Source: Mesorhizobium atlanticum (GTDB lineage: Bacteria; Pseudomonadota; Alphaproteobacteria; Rhizobiales; Rhizobiaceae). From it: DNA of 64,000 nt. Below, one piece after another: positions 1-8,479 of this stretch (its first letter is position 1; each line of letters begins with the position of its first letter). The notes below the pieces were generated by a model that worked only from the letters and a program-made list of their open reading frames with translations, was not told where the DNA came from and searched no databases. The stretch lies in NCBI RefSeq assembly GCF_003289965.1, contig NZ_QMBQ01000001.1:372001-436000 (forward strand). The letters run 5' to 3'. The translations under genes were made by a program, and so were the position numbers.

Positions 1-2
1 TC

Positions 3-329
3 GAGGATTGCGCCAACGCGCTGGTCGAAGCGATCATCGCGATCACCTCGGTCATCGACATCGAGGCGATCGTGCTGGACTCGATCCTGCCGCGATCGAT
101 CCATCTCGAGCTGCTGGCGAAGGTGCAGAGCCAGTTCAACCGGGTCAGCGCCATCGGCATCGTGGCGCCGGAAATCGTGCCTGGACAGTTCGGCCCCGAA
201 GCCTCGCCGATCGGCGCGGCAATGCTGCCCTTCTCGGCGCTGCTGGCGCCCGACAGCAGCGTGCTGATGATCGGCAAGGACCGGACAAAGCTGCTCGGCA
301 GTCTCTCGGCACTTGCCGGCCAGGGCTGA
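3..329 (+). CDS. ROK family protein, C-terminal part only
   Basis: About 108 codons of the 3' end are inside the window; the start lies upstream. The visible part reads as the end of a ROK-family sugar kinase/transcriptional repressor: an alternating hydrophobic segment around VIDIEAIVLD followed by a region ending in ASPIGAAMLPFSALLAP, which is how ROK proteins close (the glycine/alanine pair before the last helix). ROK repressors usually control carbohydrate uptake operons, but neither the helix-turn-helix nor the sugar-binding residues are visible here, so kinase and regulator cannot be separated. It converges on the DoxX gene, 16 bp downstream. Confidence 0.6.
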   Translation, partial: EDCANALVEAIIAITSVIDIEAIVLDSILPRSIHLELLAKVQSQFNRVSAIGIVAPEIVPGQFGPEASPIGAAMLPFSALLAPDSSVLMIGKDRTKLLGSLSALAGQG

Positions 330-345
330 CAAAACGGTATGGCCG

Positions 346-849
346 TCACACTGGCAGACTTGTGACACCTGTCGACAGATGCGGCTCGACGGTCGTCGTA
401 GCGTCGGCTGTGGCACTCGCGCCATCCGTGCCCTTCCGCATCGCGACCAGCACCCTGTCCACCGACAGCCTGCCGGAACCGGCGAGCGCCAGGATGAACA
501 TGCCGCCGGCGATGGCGAGATCCTTCTCGAAGTGCAGCAGCTCGTTCTGGCTGGCGAAATTGGTGTGGAAGAGACTGGCCGTCATCAGGCAGAACAGGCC
601 GAGCCCGATCGCGCCCAGCCGCGCCAGGATGCCGAGCGCCACCGACAGGCCGGCGCCGAGCTGCAGCGCGATGGTGGCAATGAGCAGCGGCGTGCCGACG
701 CCAAGCGCGGCCATCGCCTTCTGGGCGCCCTCGAAATGCGTCGCCAGCTGCATTCCCTCATGCACGAAGATCAGGGACAGGAGCAGACGGCCGGCCAGCA
801 GGACGACGTCCCTGGCGTGAAGTTTTTCGGCAAGTTCGGTCGGTGTCAT
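346..849 (-). CDS. DoxX family membrane protein
   Basis: A 167-residue integral membrane protein with about four hydrophobic helices. The first helix carries the family-like segment GRLLLSLIFVHEGMQ (residues about 20-35), and the helix LQLGAGLSVALGILARLGAIGLG (about 82-105) has the glycine-rich DoxX pattern. DoxX proteins are small inner-membrane proteins linked to quinone or thiol redox stress; no catalytic residue is defined. The last 25 residues (TDGASATADATTTVEPHL...) are polar and low complexity, probably a periplasmic or cytoplasmic tail. It is transcribed alone toward the ROK gene. Confidence is high for the family and low for any specific role. Confidence 0.8.
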   Translation of the reverse strand: MTPTELAEKLHARDVVLLAGRLLLSLIFVHEGMQLATHFEGAQKAMAALGVGTPLLIATIALQLGAGLSVALGILARLGAIGLGLFCLMTASLFHTNFASQNELLHFEKDLAIAGGMFILALAGSGRLSVDRVLVAMRKGTDGASATADATTTVEPHLSTGVTSLPV

Positions 850-1028
850 CGTCGGGATCCAATCCCTTGGAAACAGTGCGCCCGGCGTCCGCGTGGATAC
901 GCGCCAGCGCGCTCGAGGTTGAAAGGTCGGAGCCGGCGCGAGGGAGAGGAACGCCGGCTCCGGTTTTCGGGCGCTACCGCCGTGGCGCCCAAAAAAGTTG
1001 GTCGTCGTGGGGCAAGGTCAGCGCCAGA

Positions 1029-1084
1029 CCCCCTCTCCGGCCGCTTCGCGGCCACCTCTCCCCCACTTCGCGGGAGCGAGGAAC
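1029..1084. repeat. Intergenic palindromic repeat, single arm
   Basis: A 56-bp GC-rich unit with two small hairpins (ggccgcttcgcggcc, and ccccacttcgcggga). It matches one arm of the inverted-repeat element at 8255-8467, ending in the same gcgaggaa motif. It lies just after the stop codon of the TPR gene (minus strand), where it could act as a transcript-end structure. Confidence 0.7.
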
Positions 1085-1088
1085 AGCG

Positions 1089-1550
1089 TTACTTCGTCAC
1101 CTTGGTGTCGATGGCCTGCTTGAGGTCGGATAGCTCCTCGCAGCCCGACGGGCACAGCTTCTCCAGCGAGGCGAGCTGCTCGTTGGCCTTGGCCATGTCG
1201 CCGGTCTCGACATAGAGCTCGCCCAGATATTCATGCGCGGCCTTGTGGTCGGGCTTTAGCTCCAGCGCCTTGGTGTAGTAGGTCAGCGAGGTCTGGTAGT
1301 CGCCGGTCTTGCGCAGCGTGAAGCCAAGCAGATTGTAGACGTCGGCCTGCTGGGTGTCCTGCGCGAGGTCGCGCAAGTCGGCCAGCGCGCCCTTGTAGTC
1401 CTTGGCGTCGATCTTGGCCTTCACGGCAGTCAGGTCGGGCGCATCGGCGCCTTCGATGTCGTCCACCGCATAGGCCGGAACGGCGATGGCGATCGGGGCA
1501 GCAGTCAGCACTGCAATGGCGCCGAGCACCGCAAAAAGTGCGTGTTTCAT
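1089..1550 (-). CDS. Exported tetratricopeptide-repeat protein
   Basis: A 153-residue protein with an N-terminal signal peptide (about residues 1-28, hydrophobic core then AVPAYA), so it is probably periplasmic. Residues about 40-135 contain TPR helices: YNLLGFTLRKTGDYQTSLTYY and KAAHEYLGELYVETGDMAKA show the W/Y-L-G-Y-A-Y-P spacing of TPR units. TPR proteins are scaffolds, and no enzyme domain is present. Two cysteines near the C-terminus (CPSGCEEL) could form a disulfide. It lies 37 bp downstream of the metallo-hydrolase gene on the same strand, so the two may share a transcript. Confidence 0.8.
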   Translation of the reverse strand: MKHALFAVLGAIAVLTAAPIAIAVPAYAVDDIEGADAPDLTAVKAKIDAKDYKGALADLRDLAQDTQQADVYNLLGFTLRKTGDYQTSLTYYTKALELKPDHKAAHEYLGELYVETGDMAKANEQLASLEKLCPSGCEELSDLKQAIDTKVTK

Positions 1551-1587
1551 GGAAGTTGTCGCTTTCTATACGTGATCCGATTTGAGA

Positions 1588-2559
1588 TCAGATCTGGGTT
1601 GGGGTGAAGGCGTAGGCATTGCCGTCCTTGACGAAGCTGCCTGTGCCGGGGAACGGGAAGTGCGAGCCGCAGATGCGGACATTGTCGGCGATCACCTGGT
1701 CGATGATCCGGTGGCGCGTGGCGATCGCCATCGGCCCGTCCTGGTCGTAGCTGCCCTGCCATTCGGGATGCGGGGCAAGCAGCGCCGGCACATACATGGT
1801 GTCGGCCGAGACGAGGAACTGCTCGGCGCCGGCATCGACATGGTAGACGGAATGTCCAGGCGTATGGCCAGGCGCCGCCATGAGGCGGATGCCTGGCACC
1901 ACTTCCGCGCCGTCGGCGACCAGCTTCCAGTTCTTCCACTTCGGGAAGTTCTCGGCGATGCGCTTGCCCGCCGGCTTGCGGCCCTCCGGCAGCTTGGCGA
2001 GGCGGCTCGGATCCGTCCACCAATTGTACTCGGTGGCGTTGACGATCAGCTCGGCATTCGGGAACACCGGATCGTTGGTGCCCTTCTCCATCAGGCCCCA
2101 GACATGGTCCGGATGGAAATGCGAGATCAGAATGGTGTCGATCGCCTTGTAGTCGATGCCGGCGGCCTTCATGTTGGCCGGCAGATGCGTGGCGTTGGCC
2201 TGCCACTGGCCGACGCCCGAGCCGGCATCCATCATGATGGTGCGGCCGTTCATCTGCAGCACCACGACGGTGAGCGGGATCGGCATGAACTCAGTGGTCA
2301 GCCCCGCCTTGGCGAGCGCCGCCTTGGTGTCGTCGACCGACACATCCTTGATGAAGGCCGGGTCGTGGGGCTTGCGCCAGATGCCGTCATAGACGGCGGT
2401 GACCTCGAGCGAGCCGACCTTGTATTTGTAGAAGCCGACAAGCGGCTCGACCGGGGTCTCGGCGTGGGCCGCGGGCGCGAATTCGAGCTTGCCGGCAATG
2501 CCGAAGGCGGCAGCGGCGGCGGCGGATCCGAGCACCATGCGGCGTGTCATGTTGAACAT
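1588..2559 (-). CDS. Tat-exported MBL-fold metallo-hydrolase
   Basis: A 323-residue metallo-beta-lactamase-fold hydrolase. The N-terminus TRRMVLGSAAAAAAFG with a twin arginine and long alanine-rich core is a Tat signal, ending near AHA at about residue 33, so the folded metalloenzyme is likely periplasmic. The metal site is intact: HFHPDH (HxHxDH, about residues 147-152), GHTPGH (about 232), an aspartate in SADTM and a late histidine in GSHFPF. The substrate is unknown; relatives include lactonases and quorum-quenching-type enzymes, but nothing here fixes the activity. It precedes the TPR gene in the same direction. Confidence 0.85.
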   Translation of the reverse strand: MFNMTRRMVLGSAAAAAAFGIAGKLEFAPAAHAETPVEPLVGFYKYKVGSLEVTAVYDGIWRKPHDPAFIKDVSVDDTKAALAKAGLTTEFMPIPLTVVVLQMNGRTIMMDAGSGVGQWQANATHLPANMKAAGIDYKAIDTILISHFHPDHVWGLMEKGTNDPVFPNAELIVNATEYNWWTDPSRLAKLPEGRKPAGKRIAENFPKWKNWKLVADGAEVVPGIRLMAAPGHTPGHSVYHVDAGAEQFLVSADTMYVPALLAPHPEWQGSYDQDGPMAIATRHRIIDQVIADNVRICGSHFPFPGTGSFVKDGNAYAFTPTQI

Positions 2560-2860
2560 CAGAAATCTCCTCTTGTGGCTGCAAATTTGCTTCAGGTTTC
2601 AGGCGGTATGAGAAGGTTGGCGGAGGGCCCGGTGCGACCCTCCGCCGGCTGCGGAACCGGTGCCGGCCGGTCCGACTGAAGACCGACCGGCACCGGGAGA
2701 TCGGGACTCCGGTTCCGAGCCCGGCGAGGCGTGCCTTCCCCGCCTGGGATCAAGACCTCGGGTCCCGTCTCCTCACCTGGGATCAGAAGCTGCGGTTCTG
2801 CCCCATGGGCGAGGACCTTTCGGTCCCGCCGGGACCAGAACCTGCGGTTCTGACCCATGC
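2560..2860. repeat. Spacer with an array of inverted repeats (hairpins)
   Basis: This spacer between the DUF680 gene and the MBL hydrolase gene is packed with potential stem-loops. The largest pairs 2657-2672 with 2681-2696 (15 of 16 matched around an 8-base loop). Further downstream are AGAACC-TGC-GGTTCT (2836-2851), a near copy AGAAGC-TGC-GGTTCT (2785-2799) and GGACC-TTTC-GGTCC (2813-2826). The units beginning gggatca/gggacca repeat about three times. A minus-strand reading frame crosses it but only translates the repeats, so I treat the stretch as non-coding structured RNA or terminator. Confidence 0.6.
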
Positions 2861-3070
2861 TTAGTGACCCCAGATGCCCTGGCCGGGCTCATCCGCAGCG
2901 ATCTTGGCCGCCGGCTTCATGTCGTGGCGGTCCATCTTCACGATGGAAGCAGTGGTGGTGGTGTCGACGGCCGCTGCCTGCCGGGCGTTCGCGGAGAAGT
3001 GGTCGCTGCCGGCAAAGGCGCTGCCGGTGGCAACGAGGATGGCGACTGCGGTGAGGGCGATCTTGTTCAT
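2861..3070 (-). CDS. DUF680 small secreted protein
   Basis: A 69-residue protein with a clear signal peptide (MNKIALTAVAILVATGSAFAG, cut after about residue 20) and a mature part ending in DEPGQGIWGH. The pattern GSDHFSANA ... VDTTTTASI ... DEPGQGIWG is the DUF680 family, which I know as a multi-copy family of Mesorhizobium. Its function is unknown; it should be periplasmic or secreted. It is a single gene with its own upstream spacer and is followed by the hairpin-rich region. Family assignment is by recognition of the pattern. Confidence 0.75.
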   Translation of the reverse strand: MNKIALTAVAILVATGSAFAGSDHFSANARQAAAVDTTTTASIVKMDRHDMKPAAKIAADEPGQGIWGH

Positions 3071-3385
3071 ATGCGTATTCCTTCCGGGTTGGTTGATGCG
3101 TGCCTTGGGAGGATGGCCTCGCTACAGCAAAGACCCGGAAGGCCCGGGCTTTATTCCCGCGGACCGGAAGATTTTTTGCAGGACGACAAAATCGCGATTT
3201 TTCCAGATGAAACTGGCGGCGGCCGCTGGTTAGCCGGCGTTAAGCATGGCTCCAGTTTGTGGGCTGAAAGCAAGCCTGCGGGCTGCCGGCACTGCAACTG
3301 GAAGCCGGCGTGGAAGTTTTAACTTAAGCACTTTCCATTAGCTTCGACCGATGGACCTTCGTCCAGGAAAGGTATTCGGGTCGAA
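3071..3385. other. Divergent intergenic region, DUF680 gene / GGDEF-EAL gene
   Basis: These 315 bp separate two divergent genes and should hold both promoters. There is an A+T-richer patch at about 3169-3200 (gattttttgcaggacgacaaaatcgcgattttt). A purine-rich AGGAAAGG at about 3365-3372 could be the ribosome-binding site for the downstream gene, although it is 13 bases from the TTG start used here. No small gene or RNA was recognised. Confidence 0.5.
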
Positions 3386-6013
3386 TTGACCGGGGCAGTC
3401 TCAAATATCGGCCGCGTCAGACAGGCCATCTTCTCTTCCGCCAACTTGCCGGCGGCGATTGCCGTCTTCGTGCTTGCGATCTGCGCCCTCTTCGTCGATC
3501 AGCAAAACAGAGAAGTCTCCGACCAACTGATGCGCGCCGAGGTGCTCGCCAAGGTCAACATCATCCGCGCAAAGCTCGAGGGCAACATAAACGGCAACCT
3601 GCAGCTGGTGCAGGGCCTTGCTTCAGCGGTGACGACGGAGCCGTATATGGGGCAACAGAGATTTGCCTCGCTTGCCGCGAACCTGTTCAAAGAGAAATCA
3701 CAGCTGCGCAACATCGCCGGCGCGCCCGATCTTGTGATCTCGCTGATGTATCCCATGAAAGGCAATGAAAAGGCGCTCGGACTCGACTACCGCAAGAACG
3801 AAGCGCAGCGCATGGCCGCGCTACGGGCGCGCGACCAGCGCGCCCTGGTGCTTGCCGGTCCGGTCGACCTCGCCCAGGGCGGCCGAGGCTTCATCGGCCG
3901 GATTCCGATTTTCGTGCCGACGGTTGGCGGCAGCGATCGGTTCTGGGGCATCATCTCGGCGGTCATCGATGTCGACAGGCTCTATGCCGCAAGCGGCCTC
4001 ACCGATCCCGACCTCGACATCGAGGTCGCCCTGACAGGCAAGGACGCGCTGGGCAGCGGCGGCCAACGCTTCTTCGGCAGCGAGAACGTCGTCAACAGCA
4101 ACCCGGTCACGGCCGAAGTGGAACTGCCGTCGGGTTCCTGGCAATTGGCGGCGACGCCGAAGCACGGCTGGCCAGCCACGCCGAAGAACGAGACCGCGCT
4201 GCGCGCGACGATGGCGCTTGCTGGCGCCCTGGTGGTGCTGCCTATCGTGGCGGCGGGATGGCTATTCGGCGAGCGACAGAAGAACTACGCGGAATTGCGG
4301 CGGCTTTCGCAGCGGCTGGAGCTGGCGCTCGACGCCTCGGGCATCGGCGTTTGGGAGCATGACCTTGCAACCTCGGAGCTCATCTGGGATGACCGCGTCA
4401 ACGAAATCTATGGCAAGCCGGCTGACGGCCGTCCGCGTGGCTATGACGACTGGGCGCTGACCATTCATCCAGACGATCTCGAACGCGCAAGGAACGATTT
4501 CGATGCCGCGGCCGCGACCAAGGGCCCCTATTCCTCGCAATACCGTCTCAAGCTTCCAGACGGCACCATCCGTCATGTGCGCACGCGGGCAAGCTTCCTG
4601 CAGGACGTCGGCGACACGCCCAAGATGATCGGCGCCGAATGGGACGTGACCAGCGACGTCCTGCTCAACGAGAATCTGGTGCGTGAGAGGCAATTGTCGG
4701 AATCGAAGAACGCCGAACTCGAAACCGCCAAGGCGCGCATCGAGCACGTTGCGCTGCATGATTCTCTAACGGGCCTGCCCAATCGCCGCTATCTCGACGA
4801 GATGCTGGCAGGGGCGCACGATGACCGCACTGCATTGCTGCATCTCGACCTCGACCGCTTCAAGCACATCAACGACACGCTCGGCCATGCGGCAGGCGAC
4901 GCCATGCTTATCCACGCCTCGAACGTCATCAAGGCCAATGCCCGGGCATCCGACTTCGTGGCGCGGATCGGCGGGGATGAGTTCATCGTGGTGTGCCGCG
5001 GGCGTGGGGACGATGAACTCGCCACACTCGCGGACCGGATCATCGAAGCGATGCGCCAGCCCGTCGACTATAAGGGCCACCAATGCCGGTTTGGGGTCAG
5101 CATTGGGATTGCGGCCGATAGCGGCATCGATGCCAAGCAACTGCTGGTCAATGCCGATCTCGCGCTCTACCGAGCCAAGAGCAGAGGGCGCAACCGCTAT
5201 GAGTTCTTCAACGAAGAGCTGCAAAGCGAAATCGTGAAGACCAAGCAGACCGCCGACGAGATTCTCGGCGGGCTCGAGCGCAACGAGTTCATTGCCTATT
5301 ACCAGCCGCAGTTCGACGCCAACACACTTGAGATCGTCGGTGTCGAAGCGCTGTCGCGCTGGCGCCATCCACGGCGCGGCATCCTCGCCCCCGACGTGTT
5401 CCTCAAGGTGGCCGAGGAATTGAACGTGGTCTCGCTGATCGACCGCACGATCCTCGAACAAACGCTCGAGAATTTCCAGCGCTGGTCGCTGGACGGGCTT
5501 AACATCCCGCGCGTCTCGGTGAATGTCTCGGCACGAAGGCTGGAAGACAAGGATCTCATCAACGGCCTGCGCAAGCTGGGGATCAAGAAGGGAACCGTTT
5601 CATTCGAGCTCGTGGAATCCATCTTTCTCGATGAGCAAGACGACCTTGTCGCCTGGAACATCGAGCACATCAAGGAACTCGGAATCGACATTGAGATCGA
5701 CGATTTCGGCACAGGCTATGCATCCGTCGTCAGCCTTCTCAAACTGCAGCCGCGCCGTCTCAAGATCGACCGCCAGCTCATCACGCCGATAACCGGCTCG
5801 GCGGCGCAGCGACGGCTGGTGTCGTCGATCATCGAGATCGGCAAATCGCTTGGCATCGGGGTCGTGGCAGAAGGCGTCGAGACGATGGAGCATGCGCGCA
5901 TCCTGAAGGAGCTCGGCTGCGACATCCTGCAGGGCTACGCCTTCGGGCGCCCGATGGACGCAAAATCCTTCAGGACCTTTGCGCAGTCGCGCAAGTGGCT
6001 GGCGGCGGGATAG
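3386..6013 (+). CDS. Membrane CHASE-PAS-GGDEF-EAL cyclic-di-GMP protein
   Basis: An 875-residue sensor enzyme. Transmembrane helix about 19-37, periplasmic CHASE-like sensor about 38-270, second helix about 273-294, PAS domain about 305-425, GGDEF about 455-610 and EAL about 620-865. The cyclase motif RIGGDEF (about 527-533) is intact, and RASD five residues before GGDEF is a product-inhibition I-site. The phosphodiesterase residues EAL, ELVES, DDFGTG, K in LKIDR and E in AEGVET are also present. Both synthesis and breakdown of cyclic-di-GMP are therefore possible, with a periplasmic signal choosing between them. The start is a TTG; no in-frame ATG lies before the first helix. Monocistronic. 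Confidence 0.9.
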   Translation: MTGAVSNIGRVRQAIFSSANLPAAIAVFVLAICALFVDQQNREVSDQLMRAEVLAKVNIIRAKLEGNINGNLQLVQGLASAVTTEPYMGQQRFASLAANLFKEKSQLRNIAGAPDLVISLMYPMKGNEKALGLDYRKNEAQRMAALRARDQRALVLAGPVDLAQGGRGFIGRIPIFVPTVGGSDRFWGIISAVIDVDRLYAASGLTDPDLDIEVALTGKDALGSGGQRFFGSENVVNSNPVTAEVELPSGSWQLAATPKHGWPATPKNETALRATMALAGALVVLPIVAAGWLFGERQKNYAELRRLSQRLELALDASGIGVWEHDLATSELIWDDRVNEIYGKPADGRPRGYDDWALTIHPDDLERARNDFDAAAATKGPYSSQYRLKLPDGTIRHVRTRASFLQDVGDTPKMIGAEWDVTSDVLLNENLVRERQLSESKNAELETAKARIEHVALHDSLTGLPNRRYLDEMLAGAHDDRTALLHLDLDRFKHINDTLGHAAGDAMLIHASNVIKANARASDFVARIGGDEFIVVCRGRGDDELATLADRIIEAMRQPVDYKGHQCRFGVSIGIAADSGIDAKQLLVNADLALYRAKSRGRNRYEFFNEELQSEIVKTKQTADEILGGLERNEFIAYYQPQFDANTLEIVGVEALSRWRHPRRGILAPDVFLKVAEELNVVSLIDRTILEQTLENFQRWSLDGLNIPRVSVNVSARRLEDKDLINGLRKLGIKKGTVSFELVESIFLDEQDDLVAWNIEHIKELGIDIEIDDFGTGYASVVSLLKLQPRRLKIDRQLITPITGSAAQRRLVSSIIEIGKSLGIGVVAEGVETMEHARILKELGCDILQGYAFGRPMDAKSFRTFAQSRKWLAAG

Positions 6014-6176
6014 CGATGTCGACTCGTCGAGCCACCGTTTGACTGGGCCGTTGCCGGCTGCGCGACCCGTTCGGCAAGCAGGCAAACGATAGGACAGCCC
6101 TGTCGAAAGCGAGAGTCGGTGAAAACCCGGTCATCAGACTGTCACACCCGGCGGTAATCGCCGTGGTAGGTTTGCC

Positions 6177-7220
6177 GTGGCCGCCCCCGCGACCCCGACC
6201 GCATCAAGAGCCGGCGAAGCCGCCATGAACATCGCCCTCCCCGCCGAAGGCACCGATCTCTCGCCCTATTTGCCGGACGAGCACGGGCTGTTCTTCATCT
6301 ACCATTTCAAGGCCGACGGTTCCCGCACCACGGATCACGCCGAGGCGCATTGGAGCTGGCGCAGCTACCAGATCACCGACATGCGCGCCCGCCAGGAGAT
6401 CGGCAGCGAAAAGGCCCTGCCGGCGCCGGTGCGCGACGCTTTCCTGTCGCCCAGCCATGGCTGCCAGATCGATTTCGAGGACGACTTCCTCTATGGTGAC
6501 CTGCCCGACCTCAGGCACGATTTCGCCGAAGCGCGCGGGCTCACCCATTTCCGTTTCGCCTTCAACGACAGGATGCTGGTCGGCGCACGCAAGCAGCCGC
6601 TGGAATCGGTCGACAGGATCCGCAAGCTGGTGGAGAGCGGCACGCGGAAATTCCGCACGCCGGCCGAGCTGATCGAGGCGGTGATGGGCCAGTCGCTCGA
6701 CGGCATGGCGGCCGAGCTCGACAAGATGGGCGACACGCTCGACGGCATCGAGGACCGCATTGTCTGCGATGCATGGCACAATGAGCGCCAGGCGCTGGTC
6801 GACGCGCGCCGGCAGCTGGTGCTGATCCACCGGCAGATGGCGACGCTCACCAGCCTTTTCCGCCACCTCGACCATTCGCATCGCAACGAGCTGCCGGACC
6901 CGATCAACGACATGGCAACACGGCTCTCGCACCGGGCGCACACGCTGCATCACGACGGCGAGCAGTTGCAGGCGCGCACGCGCCTGTTGCAGGACGAGCT
7001 GATGGCAAAGCTCACCGAACAGTCGAACCAGCTGCTCTACATCCTGTCGGTCATGACGGCGGTGCTGTTGCCGATGACCATCATCTCCGGCCTGTTCGGC
7101 ATGAATGTCGGCGGATTGCCGCTGGTCGACACGCCGCACGGCTTTTGGGTGGTGACGGCGATCTCGGTTGTCATCGCCGGCATCGTTTACAAGATCGTGC
7201 GACGGCTGGGGCGCGTGTAG
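6177..7220 (+). CDS. zntB: CorA-family zinc/divalent cation transporter (ZntB-type)
   Basis: A 347-residue inner-membrane transporter. A long cytoplasmic domain (about 1-280, helical, with charged coiled-coil segments) is followed by two C-terminal helices separated by the family signature GMNVGG (CorA has GMN). The length and the GMNVGGLP variant fit ZntB, which moves Zn2+; Mg2+ or Co2+ transport cannot be excluded. The GTG start at 6177 is preceded by GGTAGG and is preferred. An ATG at 6225 would give 331 residues but has a weak ribosome-binding site. It is a single gene that converges on rarD. Confidence 0.85.
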   Translation: MAAPATPTASRAGEAAMNIALPAEGTDLSPYLPDEHGLFFIYHFKADGSRTTDHAEAHWSWRSYQITDMRARQEIGSEKALPAPVRDAFLSPSHGCQIDFEDDFLYGDLPDLRHDFAEARGLTHFRFAFNDRMLVGARKQPLESVDRIRKLVESGTRKFRTPAELIEAVMGQSLDGMAAELDKMGDTLDGIEDRIVCDAWHNERQALVDARRQLVLIHRQMATLTSLFRHLDHSHRNELPDPINDMATRLSHRAHTLHHDGEQLQARTRLLQDELMAKLTEQSNQLLYILSVMTAVLLPMTIISGLFGMNVGGLPLVDTPHGFWVVTAISVVIAGIVYKIVRRLGRV

Positions 7221-7230
7221 CGCGCCGATC

Positions 7231-8160
7231 CTATCTCGTCGCCGGCGCCGCCGGCCGCGCTTCGCGGCCCCTAAACATCGACCAGCTGTACATCGCCAGC
7301 GCTGTCCATATCAGCGCGAAGGCGATGGCCTGCGTGGTGCCGAACGGCTCGTCGAAGATCAGCACGGCGATCAGGAACACCATGGTCGGCGCGATATATT
7401 GCATGATGCCGATCGTGGAGAGCCGCAGCAGCCTTGCGCCGAAGGCAAAGAGCAGCAGCGGCACCGCGGTGATCGGACCGCAGCCGATCAGCAAGGCTGT
7501 GTCGGAACCGGTGCTGGAGATGAGATGATCCTGGCCGGTGGCGATCAGATAGACGATGTAGCAAAGCGCCGGCACCGACAGCAAAAGCACCTCGAGCAGA
7601 AAGCCCTGGCTCGGGCCGATCGGCAGCGTCTTGCGGAAGAAGCCGTAGGCGGCGAAGGAGAAGGCGAGCGCCAGCGATACCCAGGGTAGCTTGCCTGCCT
7701 CGACGGTCAGCACCGTCACCGCGATCGCGGCCAGCGCAACAGCCGCGATCTGCAGCCGGTCAAGCTTCTCGCCGAGCAGCACCGCGCCGACGACGACGTT
7801 GACCAGCGGGTTGATGTAATAGCCCAGGGCGGTCTCGACAGTGCGATCGACCGCGATCGCCCAGACATAGATGCCCCAGTTGACCGAGATCAGCGTCGCC
7901 GTAAGCGCCGCCATGGCAAGGCTTTTGGGCGAGCGGATCGCCGCCTTGAAGTCGGTGGTGCGGCCGGCCCAGATGAGCACCGCCGCCGCGATCGGCACCG
8001 ACCAGACGACGCGGTTGGCGATCACCTCGGCAAGCGGCAGATGCGCCACCGCCTTCATGTAGAAGGGCAACAGCCCCCAGAGGAAATAGGCGCCAAGCGC
8101 CAGAAGGAAGCCGCGGCGGCCCTTGGCGTGTTGATCGAGATCGGCTGTAGCGGTGACCAT
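7231..8160 (-). CDS. rarD: EamA-family permease RarD
   Basis: A 309-residue protein with about ten hydrophobic helices in two EamA halves. The N-terminal half contains LLPFYMKAVAHLPLAEVIANRVVWS, typical of RarD, and the C-terminal half has the EamA closing pattern IGIMQYIAPTMVFLIAVLIFDEPF. RarD proteins are predicted drug/metabolite exporters; RarD itself was noted for chloramphenicol sensitivity, but the physiological substrate is unknown. It converges on the ZntB-type gene with a 10-bp gap and is probably monocistronic. Confidence 0.85.
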   Translation of the reverse strand: MVTATADLDQHAKGRRGFLLALGAYFLWGLLPFYMKAVAHLPLAEVIANRVVWSVPIAAAVLIWAGRTTDFKAAIRSPKSLAMAALTATLISVNWGIYVWAIAVDRTVETALGYYINPLVNVVVGAVLLGEKLDRLQIAAVALAAIAVTVLTVEAGKLPWVSLALAFSFAAYGFFRKTLPIGPSQGFLLEVLLLSVPALCYIVYLIATGQDHLISSTGSDTALLIGCGPITAVPLLLFAFGARLLRLSTIGIMQYIAPTMVFLIAVLIFDEPFGTTQAIAFALIWTALAMYSWSMFRGREARPAAPATR

Positions 8161-8254
8161 GGCCCAACGCTATGGCCCAGCGGATCGCCCAAGACCATCA
8201 CAAAATTATGATGGATCAACGGACTTTTCGTGATGGTTCAAGCAGCCATGCGAG

Positions 8255-8467
8255 TTCCTCGCCCCACGCAGTGGGGAGAGGTGGCCCGGCGAAGCCGGGA
8301 CGGAGAGGGGTCAGCGGCGGCGGCCGGCAATTTATCGCTTCGGGATAAGTGTCTTTGAGACTGGCCTCGCACCCTCTCTTGCATCGACTCTGACTTCGCA
8401 GAGGGCGTCCCCGTCTCCGTCCCGGCTTCGCCGGGCCACCTCTCCCCCGCTTTGCGGGGGCGAGGAA
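8255..8467. repeat. Inverted-repeat intergenic element with two ~57-bp arms
   Basis: Two arms of about 57 bp face each other (8255-8310 and about 8410-8467), separated by about 100 bp. Each arm carries internal hairpins: cccggcgaagccggg, and ccccacgcagtgggg or cccccgctttgcggggg. One arm matches the single unit at 1029-1084. The element fills most of the 319-bp gap between rarD and cimA; no gene is seen in it. It resembles rhizobial mosaic repeats and may be a small non-autonomous mobile element. Confidence 0.75.
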
Positions 8468-8479
8468 AAGCGGCGGCGC

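Noticed and set aside
2592..2858. An 88-codon minus-strand reading frame after the DUF680 gene
   Set aside because: It only translates the hairpin repeats (LLIPG... units) and lacks a ribosome-binding site or similarity to any family.
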